64,000 nt of DNA. Origin: Corynebacterium tuberculostearicum SK141. Lineage in GTDB: Bacteria > Actinomycetota > Actinomycetes > Mycobacteriales > Mycobacteriaceae. Positions 35,354-43,819 of this stretch are shown in pieces. The notes under the pieces were generated by a model. It saw nothing but the letters and a program-made list of their open reading frames with translations, was not told where the DNA came from and did not search any database. Made by a program: the position numbers and the translations under genes. Position 1 is the first letter of the stretch. Each line of letters starts with the position of its first letter. The stretch spans positions 19,782 to 83,781 of the forward strand of contig NZ_ACVP01000020.1 of NCBI RefSeq assembly GCF_000175635.1, written 5' to 3'.

Positions 35354-36925
35354 ATGGATTTTCTTCTTGCTATAGCAAACTTCCTCGTCAATGAGATTCT
35401 CTCCGTCCCGGCATTCCTCATCGGCATCATCACCGCGGTCGGCTTGGCCGCGATGGGACGCGGCACCGGCAAAACCATTGGCGGCGCCATCAAGGCCACG
35501 CTTGGCTTCTTGCTCATTGGTGCCGGCGCCGGTCTCGTCACCGATTCGCTCGAGCCGCTCGGTGCCATGATTACGGGTGCCACCGGCGCGCAAGGCGTGG
35601 TCCCGACGAATGAGGCGATCGTAGGCATTGCCCAAGACCAGTTCGGCAGCCAGGTCGCCTGGATTATGATCCTCGGCTTTGTCGTTTCGCTACTGCTCGC
35701 CCGCTTCACGCCCATGAGCTACGTGTTCCTTACCGGTCACCACGTCCTCTTCATGGCAACGCTTCTCACCATGGTGCTCGCCCCTGCCGGGTACTCGTCT
35801 TGGGTCGTCATTGCCTTTGGCGCGGCCCTGCTCGGCATTCTCATGGTCTCGCTGCCGGCTATCGCGCACCCATTTACCCGCCGAATCACCGGCGATGACT
35901 CCGTTGCCATCGGGCATTTCGGCACTGTGGGGTACTTGGCTGCGGGCGGCGTCGGCAAGCTGGTGGGCGGCAAGGGAAAGAAGATGTCGCCCTCTACTGA
36001 AGACCTAAAGCTGCCGGAAGGCCTGCGCTTCTTGCGCGATTCTATGGTGGCAACCGCGCTCTCCATGGCGCTGATGTACGTGGTGCTCGCCGTGCTATTC
36101 ATCGCTCGCGCCGGTTCGGAAGAAGCCTTTACCGCCTTCCCTGATGGCGCCACCAATGTGGGCAATTTCTTGATGCAGTCTGTCACCCAGGGTCTTCAGT
36201 TCGGCGTGGCCGTGGCCGTTATCCTCTTTGGCGTGCGCACCATTTTGGGCGAGCTCGTGCCCGCATTCCAGGGCATCGCGGCCAAGGTCGTGCCCGGCGC
36301 GATTCCCGCACTGGATGCGCCCATCGTCTTCCCTTATGCCCAGAACGCAGTCCTCATCGGATTCATTTCTTCCTTCGTGGGCGGACTGGTGGGCCTCGCC
36401 GTGCTGTCCACCTGGCTTAACCCTGCCTTTGGCGTTGCTTTGATTCTGCCCGGCCTCGTGCCGCACTTTTTTACCGGCGGCGCGGCCGGCGTTTACGGCA
36501 ATGCCACCGGTGGACGCCGCGGCGCGGCACTCGGCGCCTTTGTCAACGGCCTCATCATTACCTTCCTGCCGGCGTTCCTCCTCAGCGTCTTGGGCTCCTT
36601 CGGCTCCGCGAATACCACCTTCGGCGATGCTGACTTTGGCTGGCTTGGCCTGCTGCTGGGCTGGTCCATCCACGCCGATGGCGCATTGGGGCTTTTCTTC
36701 ATTGCCCTTATCGCGCTGGCCATCTTGGCCTTGGGCTGGGTATGCCAGCGCACGCTTGTCGACGCCCACTGGGACCCCTCCCCGCACCGCCCTGCCCCCA
36801 CCAGCGCTGCCGGTACTACCGAGGGCGCAACCGCGGCTGCCGCTTCTTCCGGCACCGCCAAGAAGTATCCCAAGGTGCTACCGCCTGAGGGCGCGCCGGT
36901 TCCACCGGCCCGCATCGAGCAGTAA
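35354..36925 (+). CDS. PTS EIIC component, ascorbate family (UlaA-like)
   Basis: The 523-aa membrane protein has about ten helices and matches the UlaA/SgaT family: FLVNEILSVPAFLIGIITAVGL at the start, GKTIGGAIKATLGFLLIGAGAG, and the PGAIPALDAPIVFPYAQNAV loop involved in substrate binding. It imports and phosphorylates L-ascorbate or a related sugar acid with the upstream IIA-IIB protein; the precise substrate is inferred from family only. AAGGAG precedes the ATG. The C-terminal 50 residues are an Ala/Pro-rich cytoplasmic tail. No ascorbate-degradation genes follow. Confidence 0.9.
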   Translation: MDFLLAIANFLVNEILSVPAFLIGIITAVGLAAMGRGTGKTIGGAIKATLGFLLIGAGAGLVTDSLEPLGAMITGATGAQGVVPTNEAIVGIAQDQFGSQVAWIMILGFVVSLLLARFTPMSYVFLTGHHVLFMATLLTMVLAPAGYSSWVVIAFGAALLGILMVSLPAIAHPFTRRITGDDSVAIGHFGTVGYLAAGGVGKLVGGKGKKMSPSTEDLKLPEGLRFLRDSMVATALSMALMYVVLAVLFIARAGSEEAFTAFPDGATNVGNFLMQSVTQGLQFGVAVAVILFGVRTILGELVPAFQGIAAKVVPGAIPALDAPIVFPYAQNAVLIGFISSFVGGLVGLAVLSTWLNPAFGVALILPGLVPHFFTGGAAGVYGNATGGRRGAALGAFVNGLIITFLPAFLLSVLGSFGSANTTFGDADFGWLGLLLGWSIHADGALGLFFIALIALAILALGWVCQRTLVDAHWDPSPHRPAPTSAAGTTEGATAAAASSGTAKKYPKVLPPEGAPVPPARIEQ

Positions 36926-36963
36926 CCCCGCACCACTCCCCAAAGGGCACTACAGTATCCCCT

Positions 36964-37575
36964 ATGCAGCGCCCTTCCTTATTTCCCGTAGCGTCCATCC
37001 TTCTCGCCGCTGGCCTCACCGTGAGCGCCTGCGGCGACGGCTCCAATTCCGATAGCAACTCCGCGCCGGCGAATGAGCCGGCCTTTTCCACTGCACAGGA
37101 CAATAACTCCGCCGCGGGCGCAGCCGAAGAAGAATCCGGCCCGGCGAAGGACACAAAGCAACCCCGCACCGAGACGGTCACCAAACAGGCCGAACCGGAG
37201 CAGCCCGCACCGCCGGCCGGCGGCAACCACAACATCAACGCGGGCCAGATTGGCGGCTACTGCGGCACATCGTCATCGGGCGATTCCATCGACGCCGGCG
37301 ATCTGACCTCATGCGAATTCGCCGCCGCGGTCTTCGACGCCGCGATGCAGGCTAGCTACACCATGCGTTCGAAAGATCCCACGGTGACGGCGGTATACCA
37401 CGCAGATATCACCGCCAGCAGCCCGGTGACCAAGCAGTCCTATAACCTGGATTGCCGCATGGGCAGCGACCAGCGTGTGCTCACCTGCGAAAAGCCCGGC
37501 GATAGAACGGTGAGTGCCTCGTTTGAAACCGCGGATAGGAGCGTGTGGACCAAGCGCGTGGCCACCACGAACTAA
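36964..37575 (+). CDS. Putative lipoprotein
   Basis: The 203-aa protein has a lipoprotein signal (SILLAAGLTVSAC, Cys about 21), a Ser/Asn/Glu/Pro-rich spacer to about residue 90 and a small C-terminal domain (about 95-203) with three cysteines (GYCGT, SCEF, DCRMG/LTCEK). It is a corynebacterial envelope protein of unknown role. It follows the PTS gene after 38 bp but probably has its own promoter. Confidence 0.7.
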   Translation: MQRPSLFPVASILLAAGLTVSACGDGSNSDSNSAPANEPAFSTAQDNNSAAGAAEEESGPAKDTKQPRTETVTKQAEPEQPAPPAGGNHNINAGQIGGYCGTSSSGDSIDAGDLTSCEFAAAVFDAAMQASYTMRSKDPTVTAVYHADITASSPVTKQSYNLDCRMGSDQRVLTCEKPGDRTVSASFETADRSVWTKRVATTN

Positions 37576-37604
37576 CCGCTAGCCAAGAAACTAACCAGAC
37601 CGAA

Positions 37605-37985
37605 CTAGATCAACCGTTCAGCAAACCATTCTGCAATGAAGCCTTCCTTCTTATCGCGCGCAGCGGCCACGGTTTCAACGAGCTCCACAATCTCTTCATC
37701 GGGGATTGGCCCCAGCCCAAAGCCTTCGATTTCTAGGTAGGTGGAGGCACATACCCAGGCGATTCGCTTATTGCCGTCAACGAATGCATGCGCTTTTGCC
37801 AGATAGTGCAACAACGCTGCAGCCCTATCCAGTGCAGATGGGTGCAAGTACTCTCCGCCGAAGGTTTGTAAAGGGGTGGCCAACGCTGACTCAAGTTTCG
37901 AGCGATCGAGGAGGTTGCCATCCCGACCGATAAGTTGACGGTTCAGTCGAACCACGTCTTCCACCGGAAGGCAGTACTCATTCAT
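37605..37985 (-). CDS. doc: Fic/Doc family toxin (death-on-curing)
   Basis: The 126-aa protein is a full-length Doc-type Fic domain with the active-site motif HAFVDGNKRIAW (HxFxDGNKR, about residues 66-77) and the upstream LDRAAALLHYLAKAHAF helix. Doc toxins phosphorylate EF-Tu, and other Fic proteins AMPylate targets. The gene overlaps its partner by 4 bp (ATGA at 37982-37985), the classical arrangement for an antitoxin-toxin pair. The active-site loop is intact, so the toxin should be functional. Confidence 0.9.
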   Translation of the reverse strand: MNEYCLPVEDVVRLNRQLIGRDGNLLDRSKLESALATPLQTFGGEYLHPSALDRAAALLHYLAKAHAFVDGNKRIAWVCASTYLEIEGFGLGPIPDEEIVELVETVAAARDKKEGFIAEWFAERLI

Positions 37986-38551
37986 CGGGTTGCAAGAATC
38001 TCAAGAGCGCCCTTCCAGCGTTCTACTGAAGCTTGCAAGCGCTGCTGGAGGTCACTGCCGGAAAGATGCTGCACCGAAAGCATAGGACGCGTCGGCCCCT
38101 CAGCTCCACGTGCTTCCTGCAAGGCATAGTATTTTTTCATTTCCAGCTGCGAAATCGGCTCGTTAGTATTCGCCTCGGGGCCCATCTGACCACGAGCGAC
38201 GATCCATGGACGTTCCGAGTGCGTAAGTTCAATCAGCTCGTTGGATGTCTTATCACCATAAAAGGCAATCACAGCATCGATGATCTTTTCGGCTTCGTCC
38301 CCTATTGCCTCTACATCAGCTCCCGGTAACACCGTGGAGGATTTCTCGGAGCGTTGATATTTATTCTCGCGATAGAGGTCGGGTTCAACCGGACCGTCCT
38401 TCCACGCCTGAAATTCATTCGAGACAAGAGGTCGCCCGTACCAGCCCAGGCTCCACGCTTGGCAGTAATACGTAAGCTTCTCCAGCTTCCACGCATCGAC
38501 CCACCCCAGTTTGTTGTAGATAACCTGCGCGACGTCTACTGCTGTAGCCAT
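37982..38551 (-). CDS. Panacea-domain (DUF4065) antitoxin
   Basis: The 189-aa protein shows the DUF4065/SocA-like Panacea domain: VAQVIYNKLGWVDAWKLEKLTYYCQAWSL (written in part), with the conserved K-L-x-K-L-x-Y core, then FQAWKDGPVEPDLY and the C-terminal helical extension. Panacea proteins are antitoxins found with many unrelated toxins; here the partner is a Doc toxin directly downstream. ATG 38551 after GGAGG was chosen over the longer open frame. Confidence 0.85.
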   Translation of the reverse strand: MATAVDVAQVIYNKLGWVDAWKLEKLTYYCQAWSLGWYGRPLVSNEFQAWKDGPVEPDLYRENKYQRSEKSSTVLPGADVEAIGDEAEKIIDAVIAFYGDKTSNELIELTHSERPWIVARGQMGPEANTNEPISQLEMKKYYALQEARGAEGPTRPMLSVQHLSGSDLQQRLQASVERWKGALEILATR

Positions 38552-38649
38552 GACCCCTCCTCTCATAGTGCGAAACAATTTTTACGTGTAAAGAGCCAAA
38601 ATTCTTAAGCCAGTATAGCCGTCCTCATCTGCTATATGAAGGCCACACT

Positions 38650-39057
38650 TTAACCCACAAAGTCATCCCCAGATGGCCACGGCAGCTCCACGTCCACAGG
38701 CACGCCGGCCAGGATGTCCAGCGATTTCTTGAACTCGGCAAGGTCGAGGCCTACCTCCTTATAGGCCTTGGCCATGGCTTCGGGGATGCATTCGGCGCGG
38801 GTGCGGAGGGAGGCGCCGTCGGCAGTCAGGGCAGCGAGGGTGCGACGCTCATCATCGGGGTCGCGCCAGCGCTCCACATAGCCCTGCTTTTCCAGGCGCT
38901 TGAGCAGCGGCGTGAGCGTGCCGCTATCTAGGCCCAGGCGGGAGTCGATGAATTTCAGCGGCACCGGCTCGTCCGCCTCCCACAGCACCAACATGACCAG
39001 GTACTGCGGATAGGTCAAGCCGAGCTCCGCCAACAGCGGGCGGTAGGAGCGCACCAC
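38650..39057 (-). pseudogene. ohrR remnant: MarR-family hydroperoxide sensor lacking its N-terminus
   Basis: The 135-aa frame covers the winged helix (LGLTYPQYLVMLVLWE through RLGLDSGTLTPLLKRLEKQGYVERWRDPDDERRTL) and C-terminal helices of OhrR. It begins at [10 protein letters not shown], about 25-30 residues into the normal protein, so the N-terminal helix with the redox-sensing cysteine is missing. Immediately upstream, on the opposite strand, are codons for the end of an Ohr protein (39062-39154). A deletion therefore seems to have joined the two. A GTG at 39057 could still start a short protein, but it could not sense peroxides in the usual way. Confidence 0.75.
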
Positions 39058-39061
39058 TCCC

Positions 39062-39154
39062 CAGAACCTTGCCCACGACGCCCACCAGGTCTGCCCCTAC
39101 TCCAACGCCACCCGGGGCAATATCGAGGTCACCGTCAGCGTCGTCGAAGACTAG
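39062..39154 (+). pseudogene. C-terminal remnant of an Ohr gene
   Basis: Plus-strand codons read [20 protein letters not shown] and then [14 protein letters not shown]. The last 30 residues are alignable with the intact Ohr encoded 55 bp downstream (QELADAAHQMCPYSKATRGN...). It abuts the truncated ohrR. It marks a lost tandem ohr copy. Confidence 0.8.
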
Positions 39155-39162
39155 GATTCTTG

Positions 39163-39184
39163 CGTACAATCGGCGGACGTACAA
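39163..39184 (+). promoter_or_regulatory. Direct repeat CGTACAA upstream of ohr
   Basis: CGTACAA occurs at 39163-39169 and 39178-39184, 15 bp apart, within the 54 bp before the ohr ATG. It may be a remnant OhrR operator or part of the promoter. Confidence 0.35.
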
Positions 39185-39208
39185 AGACCCAATAGAAAAG
39201 GAGTCATC

Positions 39209-39628
39209 ATGGACGCTGTTTACACCACCGAAGCACTCTCCACCGGAGCAGGCCGCGACGGCCGCTCTGTAGTCAAGGATTCCGATCTGGATTTCACCAT
39301 GACCGCCCCAAAGGAGATGGGCGGCAGCGGTGAGGGCGCTAACCCGGAGCAGCTCTTCGCTGCTGGTTACGCCGCCTGCTACCACTCCGCGCTGAAGGCA
39401 GTGGCCAAGGACAAGGGCGTAGACGTGGAAAACTCCACCGTCGGTGCCCGTGTTTCCCTGGGCAAGAACGACGAGGGCTTCTACCTCGGCGTGGACCTCG
39501 AGGTCACCATCCCAGGCGTTGAGGATGACAAGGCACAAGAGCTTGCCGACGCCGCCCACCAGATGTGCCCTTACTCCAAGGCCACCCGCGGCAACATTGA
39601 GGTCAACGTTGGTGTTGCTCAGGACTAA
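39209..39628 (+). CDS. ohr: Organic hydroperoxide resistance protein (Ohr/OsmC family)
   Basis: The 139-aa protein has both redox cysteines of Ohr: AAGYAACYHSALKAVA (about Cys58) and HQMCPYSKATRGN (about Cys121), plus the arginine-containing N-terminal loop. Ohr reduces organic and fatty-acid hydroperoxides using lipoylated partners. AAGGAG precedes the ATG, and a strong terminator follows. It is the intact member of three ohr copies in this window; the adjacent ohrR is truncated, so expression may be constitutive. Confidence 0.95.
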   Translation: MDAVYTTEALSTGAGRDGRSVVKDSDLDFTMTAPKEMGGSGEGANPEQLFAAGYAACYHSALKAVAKDKGVDVENSTVGARVSLGKNDEGFYLGVDLEVTIPGVEDDKAQELADAAHQMCPYSKATRGNIEVNVGVAQD

Positions 39629-39648
39629 TCCCTAGTCCTCTCCCCCAG

Positions 39649-39688
39649 CCCACGCCGCGCTACTTTCAGCGCCGCGTGGGTCTTTTTT
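39649..39688 (+). terminator. Terminator after ohr
   Basis: CCCACGC...GCGC pairs with GCGC...GCGTGGG and is followed by TCTTTTTT. Confidence 0.85.
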
Positions 39689-40020
39689 ATGCCTTGTGCA
39701 ACCTCTTCTGTCGGCCCCCGTCGACCGCCCAGTGATTCGGCAAGATCCAAACCCTATTTTTTAAAAACGCGGGTTTTTATCATTTAGCCCGCCAGCTGGA
39801 GCGCCTAATTTATAAAATCGGCGATTTTTAACAATTAGGGCTCCCCTCAGCCTCCCTTTTACCGCGTTAATTGATCGAAATGGACCGAGCTAAGAAAAAT
39901 GCCAGACGAAGTCGGGCGAGCTGAGCTACTTATCCCCCTCGCCACGCTCCGATTACTGGGGCCCATCAGAGGGAAGTCATATCCCGGTGGTCACTGGATG
40001 CAATAGGACAAGCTTGCCGC
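39689..40020. repeat. Intergenic region with twin AT-rich hairpins
   Basis: No gene is seen in these 332 bp. Two related elements, about 50 bp apart, each contain an AT-rich palindrome: AAAAAC-GCGG-GTTTTT (39763-39778) and AAAATCG-G-CGATTTT (39814-39828). Each is followed by a similar AT(C/A)A(T/A)TTAG tail. Confidence 0.6.
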
Positions 40021-40860
40021 TTAACTTTCCAGTGTTCTAGAGAGCTCCACATTCTCGTAGTAAGCAGAGTGCGATTTAACTGCATCGCTCACGTCATGAT
40101 TGACCGCAAACGAGGCGTCCAGGCCCTCGAACCCGATCGCTTTCGTGCCGGCCATCGCTGCAGGATACAGTCGACCTAGAATCACGTCATTGTGGGAGTG
40201 ATAGTTGTGAACAACCCCAGATAGGGCTTCACCAACAGAATCCCACGTCGTATCTTGACCAATGGCCGCACCCAGAAGATGCACGGCTTCAACACGCACT
40301 TCATTTTCAGTCCCGGCAGCGCCCGCTAACGCAGTAGCAAGGTTGAGCATGACGCGACCGCCCAAGCTATGTCCAACGAGTACCACGGACTCTAGGTGGG
40401 AGCGCTGAATAATTGCGGCGAGCGTCATTGCTGTCTTATTGGCACGGTTAACCGCAACTGTCCACGGGTTCTTGACCAAGTCCACAACGCCTAGGGCCAA
40501 GCCAGCAGGCGTTGCCTTCTTGGCCAACTTCTTTCCGGCATGTTTGACCATGCCCTTCAACACGGCGCCGCCGGCAAAACCAGCACCTGGAGCTAGGAAA
40601 CCGGCAAGCTCCAGCATTTCCTTGCTGCCCCAGGTCACGAGATAAATCGGAGAATCAGGGTAGGCGGCTTCGACCGCCTTAACTTCTGTACGCCAATCCA
40701 GCTTCTTCTCAGTGGTAAAACCACGTGCGATCAAGACGGGCGTACCGCTCCCCTTGCGGACGCACTGAATATCAAAGGAGTCATCCTCGCCAATATAGGA
40801 GTTAAGCGCTTTTACTCCGTATGCGGAGCCGAGCAGTCCACCAGCAGCGGCAACGACCAT
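40021..40860 (-). pseudogene. DUF726-type alpha/beta hydrolase, C-terminal part after frameshift
   Basis: The 279-aa frame contains the hydrolase domain of a DUF726-like membrane-associated protein: TPVLIARGFTTE, PIYLVTWGSKEM, nucleophile elbow VVLVGHSLGGRVML (about 160-173) and VHLLGAAIG. Its first 20 residues (VVAAAGGLLGSAYGVKALNSY) continue the hydrophobic segment that breaks off at the end of the upstream frame, with a 49-bp overlap between frames. A one-base deletion near 40850-40860 would explain the split. It could instead be two coupled proteins or recoding. Confidence 0.65.
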
Positions 40861-41786
40861 ACGCCGCCAGCCATACCTAAACCGCCAGAAGCCAAGGAGC
40901 CGAAACCGAGCGCTGCCAGACCAGCGTTTTGTGCTACTGCGCCAGAAAAGCCTAGGAACGTAGTACCTACCGCACCACCCACCATGGGAGCTGCCAACAA
41001 TCCACCGGTAGCGCCCAGGGCTAGAGTTGCGACGCCGGCGGCCGCAAGCTTTGCTGCGCGACCAACATTGGCTGCCTTGAATTCACGGAGCTCACGCCAC
41101 TGGGTGAGGTCAGCAATGCGATGGTCGAGGCGCTCAAAATCAGGGACTTGGTGAAGGTGTTCTGCACACACCGTCGGCAAAGCCACCTGACCGAGGCCGG
41201 CGGCAGCGAAGTTATCGCACTGGGGCACGGTGCAGTGGGACGTCGCCGAGCCGCAATTCTCGCACACGAACAGGGATTTAGTCTTGGATTTCCTATGGGT
41301 GGACTTGGTCAGGCAGCGGGAGCACCAGCCTTCCTCGGTGGCATCACTAAGCGTGTCCATGAGCTCAGCCAAAGTGGTAGCCAACTTTGCCGAAGCAATG
41401 GCTTGCTCCCTAAGCTCTTGGACCTCTCCCTCGTGGCGCTTGACCGCACGCTTTACCGCTTTTGCCGCAAAGTCCCTTTGATCAGTCGGGCTAATAAACT
41501 CGTTGTTGAAATTGAAGTCTTCCTGGACCGCAGCCACGGCTTCCGGAAGTTGGGCCTCCAAATCATCCGACGACTTCTGCCCCACCGCTGCAAGCCACAG
41601 CGCATCAACAATCGCCGGCGAGCCAGTCAGCTCGGCATCACCCTCTACCTCAGGCGACTGGACATCACCACGCCGCGCAACACGTACAAAGCGGCCAAGA
41701 TTGGAACGAAGCTCGCAAGAAAAAGAGCCATCATCCCCAGGGTTAAACGAAATTGCGGCAGACTCAATGGAGGTCTTCTTGGCCAT
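40812..41786 (-). pseudogene. N-terminal part of the split DUF726-type protein, with zinc ribbon
   Basis: The 324-aa frame has an acidic N-terminal region, a helical segment, a zinc-ribbon with CSRC, CENCG and CTVPQC/HC positions (about 155-190) and an Ala/Gly-rich hydrophobic stretch (about 240-310) likely to insert in the membrane. It stops just where homologues would run on into the hydrolase domain encoded in the next frame. Together they would form one protein of about 590 residues. RBS context before ATG 41786 is weak. Confidence 0.6.
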
Positions 41787-42076
41787 GGCGCGCAGCCTTT
41801 CAGTAAAGGAATATGAAATATATAAATCTTATACCAACGGAAGGCGATTAGTCTCATAGCTTCATTCGCATTTGCTCTATTACACTTGTCTGCGAAAATA
41901 ATCTGCAGCCGGCAAGTCGCGTTGCTCGATACTCTTGTCTTACTGGATTGCTTATGCCGTGAAGGACTAGCCCCATTGCGTTGTTGGCAGTTCCACTTTG
42001 AAGAGCCCAGGATTCATATTTTTAGCTCCACGCTGGGGCAGACTATGTCAATCTACATTCCTTCTGCCTCGTCACA
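41787..42076. other. Intergenic region upstream of the Wadjet relic
   Basis: No gene is recognised. The stretch carries the promoter side of the split DUF726 gene and then non-coding or decayed sequence leading into the jetC remnant. Confidence 0.4.
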
Positions 42077-42391
42077 GTGAAACTAGTCACTGGCTTCGGT
42101 ATGGTTTGTTTTCGTCCCTGTCTGAAAGTAATCTGGGGTGATGTCGTCGGAGAGAGCGACCAACCCGACTCCACCTTCACGCGCACGGTCGTGTCCGGCC
42201 TCACATCCTTTGGATTCCACATGATTCTGGCCACGCCCTTCAAGCTCATCCAAACAGCCTTGCCCTATGTGGATAGCACGAATGTGGTCAAACACAACGA
42301 CCCCACCACCAATGCCAGCCCGCAGTCGCGCACAGGCTATTCGCTTATCGACCTCTTCACCTACCGGGACTCCGACCATGGCCAGCTCTAA
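42077..42391 (+). pseudogene. Remnant of the JetC (Wadjet SMC-like) C-terminus
   Basis: About 70 codons resemble the C-terminal ATPase end of JetC, including TFTRTVVSGLTSFGFHMILA and then TPFKLIQTALPYVDSTNVV, which matches the usual FGLHLILATPxxxIQTxxPYV pattern. The first 20-30 residues of the open frame have no similarity. Everything upstream (JetA, JetB and most of JetC) is missing. The stop overlaps the start of the jetD relic by 14 bp, as expected for this operon. Confidence 0.6.
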
Positions 42392-43457
42392 AGACCTGCA
42401 GGCTCACGCCGAAAAGTACCAGTGGAACCAGTTCGCCGAAGAACTTGCTAACCCGGATTCTTTGCGCGTCGATTGGCCCCTACACCCGCCCGCCGCCCGG
42501 GTTATGAGCACGTCGCAGGGTTTATCCGTGCTTGTCAGCGCTGGACCCATCAAGAGGAGACTACACACGCCCCCGCAATTAATCACGCGCAGGCCTCCGC
42601 ACTAATAGCGCCCCGACCCGCATCGAAATCAGCAGCGCGGGCGCAAAAGATCGCCGCCGTTTTACCCGACCCCCCGATTTAGTCCACACCGTCCGCAGCA
42701 GCTACACCCAGTGGAAGGATATAAACACCTACGATCTGCGCTGCCTCACTCCATGTCTGACCTGGCTGCGCGCCAACCCAGACTCCGTCGAGTGGGAGCG
42801 CGCCGTCCCGGTGGAGGGCGTGGACAGCAATGGATCGGCACCCACCGCCGCCTGCTCCTCATACACCTCGCACCGTTTGACATCACGAACTTTATCCTGA
42901 TCCGCACCAGTACCCGCCTGCACCTGCACTACCTCAACCACTCTCCAGCGCTCTGCGATATCGAAATCCCCCTCAGCCACGCAGCCATGCTTTTCCGAAC
43001 ACCCTTTACCGCGTCTTCATCGTAGAAAACGAACAGACTTTCCTGCCTTGTCCATACTTTCCCGCGCCCCCCCTTTCGACCATCGGCCTCCTAGGATCCG
43101 GCATCCCAAATCCACCCACTGAACTGGCTTAACCACACGGACACCACCTACTGGAGCGAACTCTACGCCACCGGTTTTGCCACCCTCAATGCCGTGCAGG
43201 CACACTTCACCCGCACCAGATCCCTGCTCATGGAACATCGTCACCGTCGCCGCTTTCCGGCACTTCGCCGTTCCCGGCCCAGCGACGGCTTCGCCACGCT
43301 TCCCCACCTCATCACCGAAGAGCAGCGCACCTACCTCCGGCTCTTCACCGGGGGCCGGCTACGCAGTGAGCAGGAGCGGACTCAGTGTGCTCATGCGAGT
43401 GCGGAAATCCGTACACAGTTAAGCCAAACCGACATGGAGCACAAATATCTACCATGA
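42378..43457 (+). pseudogene. JetD (Wadjet nuclease, DUF3322/DUF2220) pseudogene
   Basis: JetD-like segments follow each other on the plus strand in changing frames: ANPDSLRVDWPLHPP (42420-42490), VAGFIRACQRWTHQEE (about 42500-42570), CLTWLRANPDSVEWERAVPV then EGVDS (42740-42830), QQWIGTHRRLLL (42828-42870), RVFIVENEQTFL (43010-43045), GLLGSG, TTYWSELYATGFATL (43145-43190) and EEQRTYLRLFTGGRLRSEQE (43318-43377). At least four frameshifts and one stop break it, and the WGDxD acidic motif is changed to WSELY. In intact Wadjet systems JetD cuts plasmid DNA extruded by the JetABC SMC complex. This copy is dead. Confidence 0.78.
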
Positions 43458-43819
43458 GATTGTCCCCATCATTTTCAGGTCCGCTCGCAATGACAACGAG
43501 TCCGAATGGCACAGAGAGCCAAGCGCCTGTTTTGCAGCCCTAAGGCTCCCAGTGGCTGCATCTTCCGAGCGTTGGTTCTTTTCGCAACGCACTCCATCTC
43601 AGCATGTGCCGATTCGGGGTAATGACCGCCAGTTCCACTGACCATCTTCTCCGCCCCTCCTTTCTTCAAATCACACTGTCAGTGGGTGGAAGGATACACC
43701 TATTCGTAGGCACGCGAATTGTCAGCTCGTCTAGCGGTACCTCCGCATGTAGACTGAACAACACCCACCATTGGTTAATTTTTCACTTGAAATCGCAGCA
43801 TTATGGTACATTTTAAACT
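43458..43819. other. Intergenic region upstream of the two-gene ImmA module
   Basis: No gene recognised. The last 60 bp are AT-rich and should contain the promoter of the following operon (TACATT about 15 bp before the ATG). Confidence 0.4.
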
